Made by a program: the position numbers and the translations under genes
In this document: positions 44,933 to 57,227 of the stretch, piece after piece
Position numbering within the stretch: position 1 is the first letter of the stretch
Layout of the letters: every line of letters begins with the position of its first letter
The notes under the pieces: generated by a model
Told to the model about the DNA's origin: nothing
The model's input: the letters and a program-made list of their open reading frames with translations, nothing else
Databases searched by the model: none
Origin: Phoronis australis
Lineage: Eukaryota > Phoronida > Phoronidae
NCBI GenBank assembly: GCA_002633005.1
Contig: NMRA01000183.1
Coordinates: forward strand, 606,982 to 668,981
Direction: 5' to 3'
DNA length: 62,000 nucleotides

Positions 44933-47900
44933 AGTTGTGATTCGATCATAATTTCTAAATAGTTCTGAGGTGGGAGCATAACACCAAATTTCTGCTTGAA
45001 TTCTTCAGTCACATTCATAATACAGACACCTGGTCTAAATTATGTTGCGAGTCACACGATGATTCATAATGAAATACGCGAAGGTAAGGATAGTGTACAC
45101 AATTTTGCAAGCGTTTCTGTGGTAGCCTTTCGAAGTCACAGCAGCGACCACATGTAGATTGTGGCCCTTAGGCCTACTTTGTGTTGTCTAGGCTTCGCAA
45201 TATGTGACCAGGGTAGGCCTACTGTGTCATGAAAAGTGACTTATTTTCTAAGTCTGAAATTTGGTCTTGGTATTTGTAACACAGGACATACGTTCAATTC
45301 CAAAGGCCGGGGAATGAAAACAACCTTCTCCGAAGCCTGTCGCAAGCGAAGTGCCAGGCACAGTAACGCCCGCATGGCCAACGCAACAAAGGCTATAAAG
45401 CGCCCTAAGACGAACAAAGACAAGCATAGCAATAATTGAAGAAAAAAAACAAATAAACAATCATAACAATTACTAATGTCCCGTCACATTTTCCTGAAAA
45501 TAATTAAAATGTACTTGAGCAAAAGTACAGTCTCTGATAATATACATAATAACTGTTAGTTACTGAGATAATTTCTATAAATTATTGCTAGACTGGCATA
45601 CGCTCATAATTACTTGGCAAAAATATTTGCCACTTGTTAAGTAGTAGCCCAAGACCATATTTTTGTTTTAAGTCATTTTTTCATGAAAAAAGAGTTCCGC
45701 AGACGATAGAATCTCACGAAGAAATGTAGCGTGATCATGGTTAGTGGGCAATGTGGCCTGGTTGGATAAGTATGCGCACTGCTAGACCTTTGAGTCAATT
45801 CTCTGGTCCCTCAGCTAGGTGTTATCTTTATATTACTAAAGCATAAACGTGGTTCCAGGTGATTAGGGCAATGGGCGCACCTGAGAGACCTGCGCACGTG
45901 TAGTACGTGTACCAGATCGCTTGCAAATAGTTTTTAGTGAACATATGCTTAATAGCGCGTTTTTGCGAGGTTCTGACGTCTACGGAACGCGCACCAGGTT
46001 TTATATACCTGTTTATGGAATTGTGAAAGTTGCGGGAAAGTTAGACGTTGAAGCCTCCAATGAAATACGGTTGATGTTTATGTGTTTAATCAATTTCTTG
46101 CCTTGTTGATCCAACTCAGTTAACCTGAGACGGTGTGACTAGACATGGATATTATTTGTCCATTATTTACATTGGTTAGTTAAGGATTGTTTAAAGCATC
46201 TTGTTTTTGTTAATTTGTTACTAATAAAGGGTTTCCTCAAAAACAGTTTTTGCTACCCTTCTAAGGTGTGGAAGCATGCTTAACACGAGGCAAGCGTTCG
46301 TACACAGACATTTCTACCATTCACACGAACGTTTCTCATGAAACAGCCACTTAAGTAAGCTACACAGGTAAATTGACATAAAATACTTCAGAAGCAAAAC
46401 GCTTGGTCAGATACAAAGATATTTATTGACTGACTCAGGCACTCCTGCGTAGTATCAACCATAAGCTAGCCGCCTATAAAAATCGTTGAGAGTCACAATT
46501 CATAACAATAGTTTATGTCAGTTTTACAACGGAATGGCTTGCTTGGACACGACTGTGACGTTATAATTACACATTCTAAGTGTACGAGATTAATTCTAAA
46601 TGGTTCAGGCCTATGCGCCAGTGACCCCTATAGTCTATAGTCGGCAACACAGCCACAGAGTACAATGTGCATATCTGTGCCGACCATGTCAGCTTATCAA
46701 AATGAACCGCTCGGACTGAGCGACACCTGGAGAAATGGAATGAACAACTTAAAATTGAGGTGGTCTACGAAAACAGAAGACCCACGTCTCGACCATGGCA
46801 AAGACGTCGATGATGACGATGGCAACAAAACCCGGCGATGATGCCGTCAGGAACACAATGCCACAACAGCAGGTCAACAAAAAAAACACGACCGACGACA
46901 GAGTATGTACTTGAGAAATTCTTTTTGTTCAGTAATAATTAGCATACATGTGCAATTATTTGATTAGTTTTCACTGAAAGATTTGCCATCATAGGCCAGC
47001 AAATGGGCTTCTGAAAAATGTGGAACAATTTGTTTTTCAAAGACTTCAGATGAGCACCAAAACAAACGCTTCTGCGTGCTATATGGAACACGCTTGGGGC
47101 ATGTCCGTAATTATTCACCAATAAGCAATGATGCACCTGCTTAGTTACCCGCTTTCGCATTTGTTCCTATGCCGCATGATGCTTAACCAGGGCCTGGTTG
47201 AGTTGCATGAAAGTTATACGCTGTATAGCAACAATGACGCGGCAATATCACGCTTCAAGTTGTTATTGTTGAACAACGCACCTGACGTCATTCAATAATC
47301 AAACTTATCCAGCGGATAATTTTGAAGTTTTATGCAACTCTGCCATGGACAACAACACGCCACGAAATTCAAATAAGAACAGTCGCCTTATGGTAAGAGG
47401 ACATCTTCGTTACCAAGGATGGAATTACTTGAATAACATTCGTTTATAGTAGAGGCACAAATACATGTTAAACTACACGCGTTTTGATCTGGGTGACAGT
47501 TTTAGTAGCCGAGGTTACCGTGCCGACTAAATATTTTCACTCAGCCCAGCAACCGAGGCTAATAACATTCACCTAAATAAAACGTGTGTAGCTCAGCATA
47601 CTTGTTCCACGTATTGAAAGTTTCGATCCTTTTTTCGCCAACCCCCGTGTAACACGCTTGTCACGTGACAGTGCAAATAGCCTTGTACACCTGTGGGCTA
47701 TTACACCGGCAAAAGAAACGGTTATTGCATGGACGTGTGAAGGCGAATGAGGTATTACTACGTTTTTTTTTAATATTTCACGATCATAGAATCTTCGGGT
47801 GAACAAAAACAATGACTAGGTTGTCCAAATCATGGGACTGTCTTCTTCACAGAAATATAAAGACGTCAAAATTCCTTGAAAAAGCAGGGAAGTCTTAATT

Positions 47901-48204
47901 TTTGACATCCGAGCTCTGCAACGATTTTGATGGTGACAAGAAATTGCAAATTTCATGTAGCACCGTGTTTCTGGGAAATCCGACAATCTCCAGGAAAGTT
48001 AAGTTATTTTTACAAAGAATACTATTATGTGACCATTGCTTTCAAGCACCAAAACATTTTGTGTTCATCGAGTATTTTAAACATATTACGAGTAGTTTTA
48101 CATGTATAGGTCTATAGTATATACATTTACTCATTCAAGAAATTGTATCCTTGGTAAAGATGGTTTCATATTGCAATTCACAAACGATTTGTAAAACCAA
48201 GTAT
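44933..48204. other. Intergenic DNA between Kv2 and the kinase gene
   Basis: Apart from the palindromic element at 47188-47345, nothing is firmly recognised. A 51-codon ATG frame at 46686-46841 (plus) and an overlapping frame ending at a GTATGT donor near 46902 have a hydrophilic, protein-like look. They have no partner exon nearby, so I do not call a gene. Confidence 0.4.
47188..47345. mobile_element. Small palindromic MITE-like element, copy 2
   Basis: This is the inverted counterpart of 15752-15906, sharing TATACGCYGTATAGCAACAA, TATTGTTGAACAA and GACGTCA. The ends GAGTTGCATGAAAGTTATAC and the complement of GAAGTTTTATGCAACTC mirror each other. Confidence 0.7.
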
Positions 48205-49355
48205 CTAAAGGCCTAGCGATAATGCGTCGTGAACCACCTCAGCAACCCGAATGTTCATCAGTGCGCCGGTGTCGTCGGCATTCGCCGCCAATGACAACCA
48301 AAATTCTGCTGCCGCTTCGACCTCGTGTGCGTTATCCAACTTTGCAAGGGAAGAGGGATCAGCCAGAGTATGATGGAGGTTATAGAGTGACCTAAGAATA
48401 CCGAACAGTGCAGTGTTTCTGAACATTTCCTTGAGAACGTCGTAGGTGAAGCCCGTCGAGTCTGTGCCCACGTGATCTAACGTATTGATGAACGACTTGT
48501 GATACAGCCGCAAGAGATCATTGAGGTGTTGTTTTCTGGTTTTCTGCGTCGTGCTCGTGAACAAAAAGTAGGATAAGTCAGTGGTGGGAAGAGCATAGCG
48601 CCACATTTGAAAATCAATTAGTCTTACGTCAACTGGACGGCCGTCTAAACCGTATCGAAACATGACGTTGTTTCCCCAAAGATCTCCGTGGCAAATAACG
48701 CCAAACTGCTCCGTAGGGTGTGTGAGACACTCCTTCAGAGCAGCGTATGGGTCCTTTCCCATTTTGATAAAGGCGTTCGCAAGTTTAATTTTCGATTCAT
48801 CGTCATCGGTAATGGCACTAAAAACCGCAACCGAGTTTTTGAAAGCGTTTACCAAGTCTACGTCGTAACGGAGTTTATCAACGTATGACTCTTTCAACAA
48901 AACGTCGAACATACTGTCAGCGAATTCTTCGTGGATAATTTGATCGTTGCCTCTTTTATATGCAAAGGACAGCGCGTGTAACTTCGCCAGTTCTTTCATG
49001 ACCAAGTGGCAATGGTCGTAGTCTAGACCTCGTTTGAAGTCCGCCAATTTGAAGTCCATTAGCCGTAAGTCTTCCATCATCAGTAGAGACCCAATCTCGT
49101 TCTCTCCACCGAAGTAATACTTGGGCAAAGCTGGTTGCCAGGGTAACACATTGCGCTCTCGCTGGAAATTGCCTAAGGCTGGGACCACGGCGGAGTAGAA
49201 TCCAATCTCCTTCTTAAACAACTCTCCTTCCTCAACGATGCTGCGAGTGTGAGGGTCATCCGTGAACACTTTCACGAGGACGTCAGAAGACTTTATGTGG
49301 GCTCCTTGTTTGAAAACTGCATTCACTCCATAAACAGCAGACATAAAACCCTCAC
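48205..49355 (-). CDS. CHK / ecdysteroid-kinase-like protein, 3' exon (5' end missing)
   Basis: The exon encodes about 383 residues of an aminoglycoside-phosphotransferase-fold small-molecule kinase of the CHK/EcKL family, whose best-known insect members phosphorylate ecdysteroids. Numbered from the first Met, VLVKV has the ATP-binding Lys at 25, and FKKEIGFY supplies the Glu (E46). HGDLWGNN (219-226) is the catalytic Brenner-type motif with D221 and N226, and LIDFQ (242-246) holds the metal-binding D244. All key residues are present. The first Met is probably not the start: the reading continues upstream as GEGF before it, matching the conserved glycine-rich loop (G-G-F-x-S-x-x-Y). The frame opens right after an acceptor, ATTTCCAG, at 49356-49357 in phase 1. 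About 30-40 N-terminal residues should lie in an upstream exon that I could not find. Substrate unknown. Confidence 0.88.
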
Positions 49356-49600
49356 CTGGAAATTATCAAATACCGTTAATGCATGCCATAGTCTATTTCA
49401 TGAAATCTTACGCCTGGCAATGGCGAGGTTCTAACATTTATTACATTCTTGGAATGTATTTACAAACTTAGTTACTTAGTATTTTGATATCTCTGCAACC
49501 CTCTTGACCACCTTGAAATGCTCTGAAGCAAACTTAATTGTTAGGCCAATCATCAACGTTTTAACTAAATCCTTGTTTGGAAGATGTATTACATACTACA
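49356..49600 (-). other. Upstream intron of the kinase gene (start)
   Basis: This is non-coding sequence immediately 5' of the kinase exon on its strand. The intron probably extends well into 49.6-56 kb, because no acceptable phase-1 first exon was found close by. Confidence 0.4.
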
Positions 49601-49741
49601 TGGGCGGCGCACCATAGGGGGCTGGGGGGGGGCTATAGCCACGACTTTTTACAGTGCTACGCAGCACATAGTCTATAGGCGATGCACCACAGGGGGCTGA
49701 GGGGGCTTTAGCCCCCCACTTTTTTCACTGCTGCGCCGCCA
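49601..49741. mobile_element. G/C-rich MITE-like element, copy 2
   Basis: This is the counterpart of 32797-32924, with the same TGGGCGGCGCACCATAGGGG start and CTGCGCCGCC end. Its internal halves are slightly more diverged and it has a longer G run. Confidence 0.75.
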
Positions 49742-50039
49742 ATGTACTAAGATAGAAACATTTTCAGAGTTATAACGCTACCATAACATTGGTTATGGTC
49801 ATCAAACACGTGCTACTAACTCGCTACTGAACATAGCATGGGTCATCTATTGCGTTTCTGTTACACTAATACGTGTACTTCTTCGTTTCAATTATCTCTC
49901 TGTTGTAAAATTGGAAGAAATTCTTTGAATCTCGCACCCAGTAAAAATGGAAAGAGACGAAAAAAAGAATGCAAATCACGGGCAATTTCTACCAGTGACT
50001 GTCCACTCTGGTTCACGTATATTATGGAGCATTGGTGTG

Positions 50040-50830
50040 TGCATCATGACTGAGCCCAAGCATGAGCTCCGTTGTATTTTGTCGGATCCATCCGAAAGTT
50101 CGCTCATGCCGTCCCACCCACGAAAGGAACACATGTGCAAAATTTCATGAACATACGTCAAGGGTTTTGGAGATAGAGCAGCGGTCGCAGGACGGCATAA
50201 AAATTGTCAAGGAACTTCACAGAAACAAAAGAAAACGGAAAAAATGAACTAGTCATTAGGTGGCACATTGTTCGTTGGATCCGCCAAAAAGTCGTCGTCT
50301 GTTGTTTGCTTCATATAAAGATCCTGCAATTGATTTAGGTGATACAGCTATGGGAAACAAAGAAAAACAAAACTACCACTAGGAGGCGCCACAGTAGTCG
50401 AGGTCGTCATCGTCACCCGTCATCTTCACGTTGAGAACTTATATGTCAATTTACATAATCCTCTTTAGAATGGTTTGGTTCATAAAGTGTGGACTCAAAC
50501 TAGTAAAAATGGCCACCAGATGGCGCAAAATACCTTGATTCCATCAGAAAATGGGAGGATAGCGTCATCTCACTAATAGATGCCTATATTCCAAATTTTA
50601 TGAATATCAGTCAAGTACCTTTGAAGATACAGAGGAGACACACAGGAGATACTGTGATGGGCGCAAAAAATCAAAACTGTCACTAGGAGGCGCCACAGTA
50701 GTCAAAGTCGTCGGAAAATCACCATGAGCCGTCCTTTTCACGGTAAGAACATACCTGCCAATTTTCACAATCATAGTTAGAGCGGTTTGATTGATAGAGG
50801 GGTAGACGCCAAAAACAGACTGGAAACAGT
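50040..50830. repeat. Second array of the CTCF-motif-bearing repeat
   Basis: This array is related to 39225-40525: it shares TTTCATGAACATACGTCAAG, GGTTTGATTGATAGAG-like phrases and CACTAGGAGGCGCCACAGTA (twice, near 50373 and 50685). One core, CCACCAGATGGCGC at 50513-50526, fits the CTCF consensus by eye. Confidence 0.65.
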
Positions 50831-50849
50831 AAAAACTATGAATTATTCA

Positions 50850-51460
50850 ACTTGACGAACATGTCTAATACTTTCAATCACATGGCGAAACTTGTAATTT
50901 TATAAAAACAAACTTCGCAAAATGAAAAATCGTCCCAGTTACTTTTTGTACATGATTTTATTTCACACTTTACAACTGTAAACTACATTTAGCTTTTGAA
51001 ACAAACGTTCAAGTTAGAATTTAATAAATACTCCTTAAAGTTGTAACAATAAAACTTATACAAATAACAGCAGGGCATCCCCGAATCCCCGCACGTGAGC
51101 ACTGAATTGACTTTGAGGCAGAACATCTACATGTAGGCAGTCTCACCGCGAAGTTTCTTGAGTTGGGGTTCGTCTCCGTTTGAATGAACGTGGATATGGA
51201 ATTCGCCGCCGATAATGGGTCCGTTAAAGAAGTTGTTTGCATGTCCTTCCGAATGGGAGTACGTACAATAGCGACACCCGATTTGACAATTATAACCTTG
51301 TCACCTTCACGGAATTCCGGCATTGTTTGGTTGTGTGTATCAGTTTTTGCAAACGATAAAATGTAGGCGTATACATTTCTACTATGCGCATGTGATATCA
51401 AAAAATACGTACTTGGCGTTATGAACCAGTCGTGTCCAGCTCACGTGAGAAATGACCCAT
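50850..51460. repeat. Dispersed ~0.7-kb repeat, copy C
   Basis: This is the fullest single copy of the family seen at 26595-27805. On the minus strand a 126-codon open frame (51021-51401) includes MPEFREGDKVIIVKSGVAIV. A change of frame partway would continue as GGEFHIHVHSNGDEPQLKK, the same phrase found in copy B. This may be the relic of a short encoded protein. No family is recognised. Confidence 0.7.
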
Positions 51461-51785
51461 GGTTCAATAAATACATTATGCTTTCGCCTGAAGTTGACGG
51501 GCAGAAATTAGAAAGAAAAGCAAACAAAAAGGAGTTTGGCTGTGCATTGTGAAATGATTGCTTTGGTATTGGGAAAAAAGAAATATTTCAACAGTTCTTC
51601 TGCATTACCACACATTTAGATCTACGCATCTTAGCACAATTAATCAAATGCAATTTTACCCGGTGAGGAGGCTTTGCGAATAGTGAAGTCAAGAACGTCT
51701 ATGTCTTGGCGCCTTGCCGCGGTTCTGAACGCGAGTTCAAGCGACTTCTTTGTTATCATCCTAATCACCATTGCCCTGAAACGAG

Positions 51786-52003
51786 GCAGATATGTTACAT
51801 GTGCTGATGCAGATATGTTACATGTGCTGATGCAGATATGTTACATGTGCTGATGCAGATATGTTACATGTGCTGATGCAGATATGTTACATGTGCTGAT
51901 GCAGATATGTTACATGTGCTGATGCAGATATGTTACATGTGCTGATGCAGATATGTTTCATGTGCTGATGCAGATATGTTGCATGTGCTGATGCAGATAT
52001 GTC
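51786..52003. repeat. 23-bp minisatellite, about 9.5 copies
   Basis: Units GCAGATATGTTACATGTGCT plus GAT repeat every 23 bases from 51786 to 51993. The first seven or so are identical and the last ones carry single changes, which points to recent expansion from one side. Confidence 0.96.
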
Positions 52004-55000
52004 AGATGCGCTTTCCAACTGACCTATTACAATGATCATTACTCGATACAAATTAGCAGAGTACATGTAGATAGTTCTATGAGACTGGAGAATACGTACT
52101 GAATATACGCAAACAGAAAACAAAATTTAAAGTGCTTAAAACCACAATTTACCTGGTTTCGACAGCATCATCAAACTTGCATAAATAGCAATGAATATCA
52201 CAATCACAAATTAAATATTCCAAAAACGAGAAGAAAGAAGAGAAGGAAACGTTTCTTAGCACCTCAGACACGAGTGTGACGTATGAACGTAACCAGCGTC
52301 AGTGAGCTGTGTTCATCCACACCCGAGTTTCTTGTACAACCCGATATAATTAAGTTAGGATCGCGAGATCGGGTAATAATTGAGTTGGGATCTCGAGATC
52401 CTGAGATAATTAAAAAAGGAACGCTCGATGTCATCTTTGGGCCACCATACAAACGCAACCCGTCGACATTCTTTATTATAAGGGGAAACTAGCTACAATA
52501 TCCGACGACTTTTCACGCTTACATATCAAAGGATGACTACTGCAGTGATTGGTTGTATCGATTCAAATTGTATATATGTACAAATAAATGCTGGTAACTC
52601 GAGATCAGCTAATTAGCAATCATGAGACAGTGTGTGCGGGTGCTCTATTTTCACAGCTGATACACTGGTGGAGGATTTTTGTAATCCGGACATGGAACTG
52701 GCGATTTTAAGCACTTTAAAAATCTAACGTAGCGAGAAAAAACAAGTTTATTTTTCATTAAAATGGCAGTTTAAGTTGTTCTCATTTTCATTTAGGAAAA
52801 TCAGGAGCAAGTAACAAATTTGAAAAGTTTTCAACTTCAAATAACTTTTGCTATAACTGCTATAAATAACATGCTTCGCAAGACACCAAAATGTCTGGGA
52901 TTCATTGCATCAATGTTATAACGACATGTCAGTAGAAAAATCAATACGATTAAAGTTCAGATGTCTCATAGTTACGTCGTAGTGTAATACTCATATGAAT
53001 CGCCATGGTTACTCTCGCCCAATCATCAACCGCAGCAGACCGCGACCGAGACGGTCTCGGTGCGCCACCGCCAGGGGGCGAGGGTGACGATGTTAACTGA
53101 CAAAACACGCCAGGACACCGACAGAAAAGTCGTCCAACGTGCTTCCTTTCTTTACGTCCAGCTTTGTCCGGGAGAATGTGGGTTAAAGGAAAAGGCTGAA
53201 GAAAAAGAAACAAACCAGGAAATCTAACAAACAAGGTGTTCACGGATACCTTACCAAACACACGAAACAGATTAAAACAACTCTATGAGTACACATTCCT
53301 GGAATAAAACGCAATTAAAGTCACCAAGTCCTGCCAAGCTGTCCCGTTCAAATTCAATCGATAAAGAAAGATTCACATACATTACATCGTTGACTCAAGA
53401 ACTGAGTGTAGAGAGAGACATTTAAATTTGTCTATGGTTAAGAGATGTGAAGTTTGACTGTTAAAGGTTAGTTATATCAGGCCAATTTGATTCGTAGTTG
53501 TCAATGTTTTGCTCAGTCTATGGGTTCATTCGCCCCTCTCACTTCCAGTACCGATCCTCTAAACCCGTTGCCAAAATAAAAGTCACAGTGACCACATTCC
53601 TCATAAAGAGTAGAGTCCGAGTTCAGAATTTGAAAATTGCAGAAGCGGCAATGGAACTCGGAGGACATGAAGAAATCTTGGCTTCCACGTGATTTGTTGG
53701 ACTTCGTCCACGTTAAATATTTCAAATAAATGCATGTAGACCATGCTTAAATTGATGTTCAGAATTAGTCAACAAGAACCGATAAAAGTTTGCACGGCAC
53801 TAAAGCAAATCATTATAACATAAATTTTAACCAACTTTCATTGACTTCCTTCAACTATTGGCGATCGTATTAACCAAAAGTTAATTAATTAATCATTCAC
53901 ATAGTCCTCCGATTCTGTGCCACGAGTACAGGAGAAAATGAGTGGTTGTTGGGCCAATAATTACAATAATTCTTTATCTGAAAAGGAGAATTCAACGAAA
54001 AATACTTCCAATACGCGATCTTGATAGAGTAATTTCAATTCACTTACAACGATAAGCCTACTAGTAGTCCCTCAGTGGGCTGACATAGATCTCAGGTTCG
54101 TTGCCCAAATATTTACTCTGCCCAATAGGTAGGACGACCCAGACCAATGTTACGTAACTCAAAGGCAACTCGTTTAGCCTCAGGAGAAATATTGGCTAGA
54201 CAGTGAACGACGTGGGGTTAGCGACTGTATACTGTTGGGTGGTTGAGGTGTGGCGACAGAGGATTTTGCCTCATTAAAAAAAAACTTTCACTCTTCCTCT
54301 CAGGCGAGTGAGAGGTCAGCATAACAAACACTGTTTCGCTCACGACCTACAAATGGTGCTAATCGATCCGTCAGGGCCTGCTTCACGAGATCCCCGGAGT
54401 ATTCCCGGCATTACATTTTAGACAGGTGTGTAGCGGGAAAAAGGCATGTTTGCTTTACAAACACCGCCTAATGTAGGACTAGTGAACGTTGTCCACAAAC
54501 CTGAACAGCACTCCACTAGAGCAGATGCAAACATTTTCGAGTACATCTTTCGCTACCACTGACAATAAAAACATATGCGGATAAAGGAACCCTGCAGAGG
54601 ATGTTTCGAAACCCTCGGATGTGATCGTTCAGTCATAACGGACTTGAAACGGATTCTTTATATGCACCGAACTGTGGCCCAACCTGGATACCGGGAATAG
54701 TCAGGTATCTTTTCATCTCGAGTCTCAGAACCGCTTTCGACAATCTATCGAATTAAATGATAGTTTTTTTCAGCAAGATATTTTGTGTGTTAAATTCGTG
54801 AAAGAAGAGAATTTGATTTCTGAATGTTCGTTATGCAATTCTAAATGAAAAGTTAAGCCCCTGCTAGCAGATGTGTTTACGTGACTTTCGATAAACTACT
54901 CGCATTTACGAAGCTTAGTGAGTGTGTGTTTGTGTTTGTATGAATTATTTACTGTTTTCAACTGTTTCTATAATCAATCATTTAAGCGGCGATGTTTACC

Positions 55001-57227
55001 TCTTGCCTAAATTCTTTTTTGTTAATTCGACTTCTGAGCAGTGAAAGAGATCTGTAGCCGCATTTACCAATACCCGTGACATAAAATTTAAACAAATGGA
55101 AAGTTTACCATGTGAAAAATCCAATCCAATACTTTGGGTTGCCGACGGCGTACATTGCATGCAAATTATCCCGCTCATGGCAGACTCATAGATCACACAT
55201 TTGAATTTTCCTGCCATTCCGCCACACCACGAAAATGCCCCGCTTTTTGACACATACGGCGACACTGACATAATATCATTTACTAGCGCAGTGTCCTAAG
55301 CGAAACATGGCTTTTTTATTCTCATTCGACTAAAACGAAAAAAACATGGGTTTGTGAGGCACTCGCAGTTGCCCCTTCGACTTTCATAAAAATCAAAAAA
55401 CGCAATCGGTCTGCAACGTATCACGTTCAACAAAAACAAAGTGAAGGCGCAATAGAAATATTAAGATGTCTATGGAAGGCACAATCAGTTTAAAGTACCA
55501 ACACCCTCAACGTACGAAACACGCCAAGATATATTGATCACAACAGCGGCGGGAATATAGCGACAGTCCAGACAGGCTGCGAGCACATAGTACGGACCGT
55601 ATATTCATTACGTATTCCGAAATGTCAACTTAGACTTACAACAATCAAAGATTGGCGTTTTTTCCTTTACAGACGCAATAATACTTACCTAAATCTTCCC
55701 GTGTTACAACGACGTGTTCAAGGCCGTTTTAACGTCAAGTTTAGTCATGTGCACACCACCAATATGTTTATTGCACAGTTGGTGAGCTGACCTATATGTT
55801 ATATGCGCCAGTTCAAACCGGTTTCAACCCCTCTCGGACATGCGATCAAGTAGGCTACTGTTGTGAACTGACGGTCATTACTGTCAGCACTAGCGCTGTT
55901 GTCACAAGGGTTGCGTAATTCATGGACGAGCTTGGGGGAGGAAAGGAGCAAGAAAATTTTCTAATTAAGGCGCATGAGTCCATACGCGCACCGACGGTAT
56001 GTGAGTAAGAGATTTCCTCCAAAGAATTGCAATCAATAAAAGAATTTCAATCGACACTTGTTAGAGATGTATTTGTCGCTCCTAACTGTGCTAATTGTCG
56101 GAATTTTATAAACGACAATGCCATTTGAACACGACCTACATGTACGCTAAACGAAATGCACGTCTTCTATTTATTGACAATTTATAAATGTGAAAATATG
56201 CAGATAGGTGACCTTTGCACAAATGACGTACCTTCAGAGGTCACATAGCCCGCATCAGGCAGTGTCCTTTTCTAACACCATGCACGTCACAACACTTACG
56301 GACCAGTGGTTGCCATTTACGGCGGATCATTTTCGACACAAAACTCGTTCTTAAAAACATCTGGCAATTTTCAACGTACCTGCCTCGTAGTCACATCGTC
56401 GCTACATTTTGCGTTTCTGACTAATTTACCATCCACTCAGATAACGGGCAAGTTCCACTTGGATGAAATGGTCTAAAGGAAATGCGTCAAATCAAGAATT
56501 AACTTGTCATAATCGCCCATCCCCAATGTACTCTTTCTCTTGTGTGTGTTTGTTTATGAGTATCCTGCATGAGGACGTCTCCGCATTGACAATATGCCTT
56601 TTTCTCTTTCGAAGAAACTAAAATTAACAGAACAAATGTAACCCTGACTACAACAAAACCCAGTTACTAAATCCCCGTGTCAATTATCAGAATGAATAGT
56701 TTTGTTTCTACATGCATGTAGAATGAACCTAGTATATCCTTCAAATATATGGACAAAGGTTATACTATTTTAACATTGGTATTTAAATTTTCATACAATT
56801 TAACATTGCATGTATATCATGTTGCATACCAATTATAATAAAAATCACGAAAACAAATTGTTTCGTTTACCATGGAATCCCTCCACTTTTCCTCGTAATA
56901 GCACTAACTGTGCAATTTTCGTTCAAAACATTAGAAAAATAGTAAGGTCGTGAATATGATCCTTGATGGTCACCTGTGCCCGGAGGCATGAAACAGTCCA
57001 ACAGTAATTAACTAAGTTCCATTTATCTTTTGCGTATTTGTTTCGTTCTTTACTCACAGATGTATTTTGTCTACGATTTTGTCTATACTATGAATTCCTC
57101 TTTGACAAATGACATTTTCGAACATTTTAATTAAATACTGAGCCCTTAATTCAGTCAAAATATTTAATGACTTAGTGCTCAAATTAGGGCCGTTGCATGA
57201 AAAGATCCCTACTTGTTTTCAATAAAA
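52004..57227. other. Long non-coding stretch, nothing recognised
   Basis: No gene, RNA or strong repeat was seen. A CTCF-like core, CCGCCAGGGGGCGA, occurs at 53068-53081. Consensus-like minus-strand donors occur near 53256 and 55687 (GTAAGT type), which could belong to untranslated or missing first exons of the kinase gene, but the adjacent sequences are not coding-like. Confidence 0.45.

Noticed and set aside
52141-52215. Possible phase-1 first exon for the kinase gene (minus strand, ending CCAG|GTAAAT)
   Set aside because: The phase would fit, but the encoded stretch is strongly hydrophobic and does not resemble family N-termini; a one-in-three phase match is not evidence.
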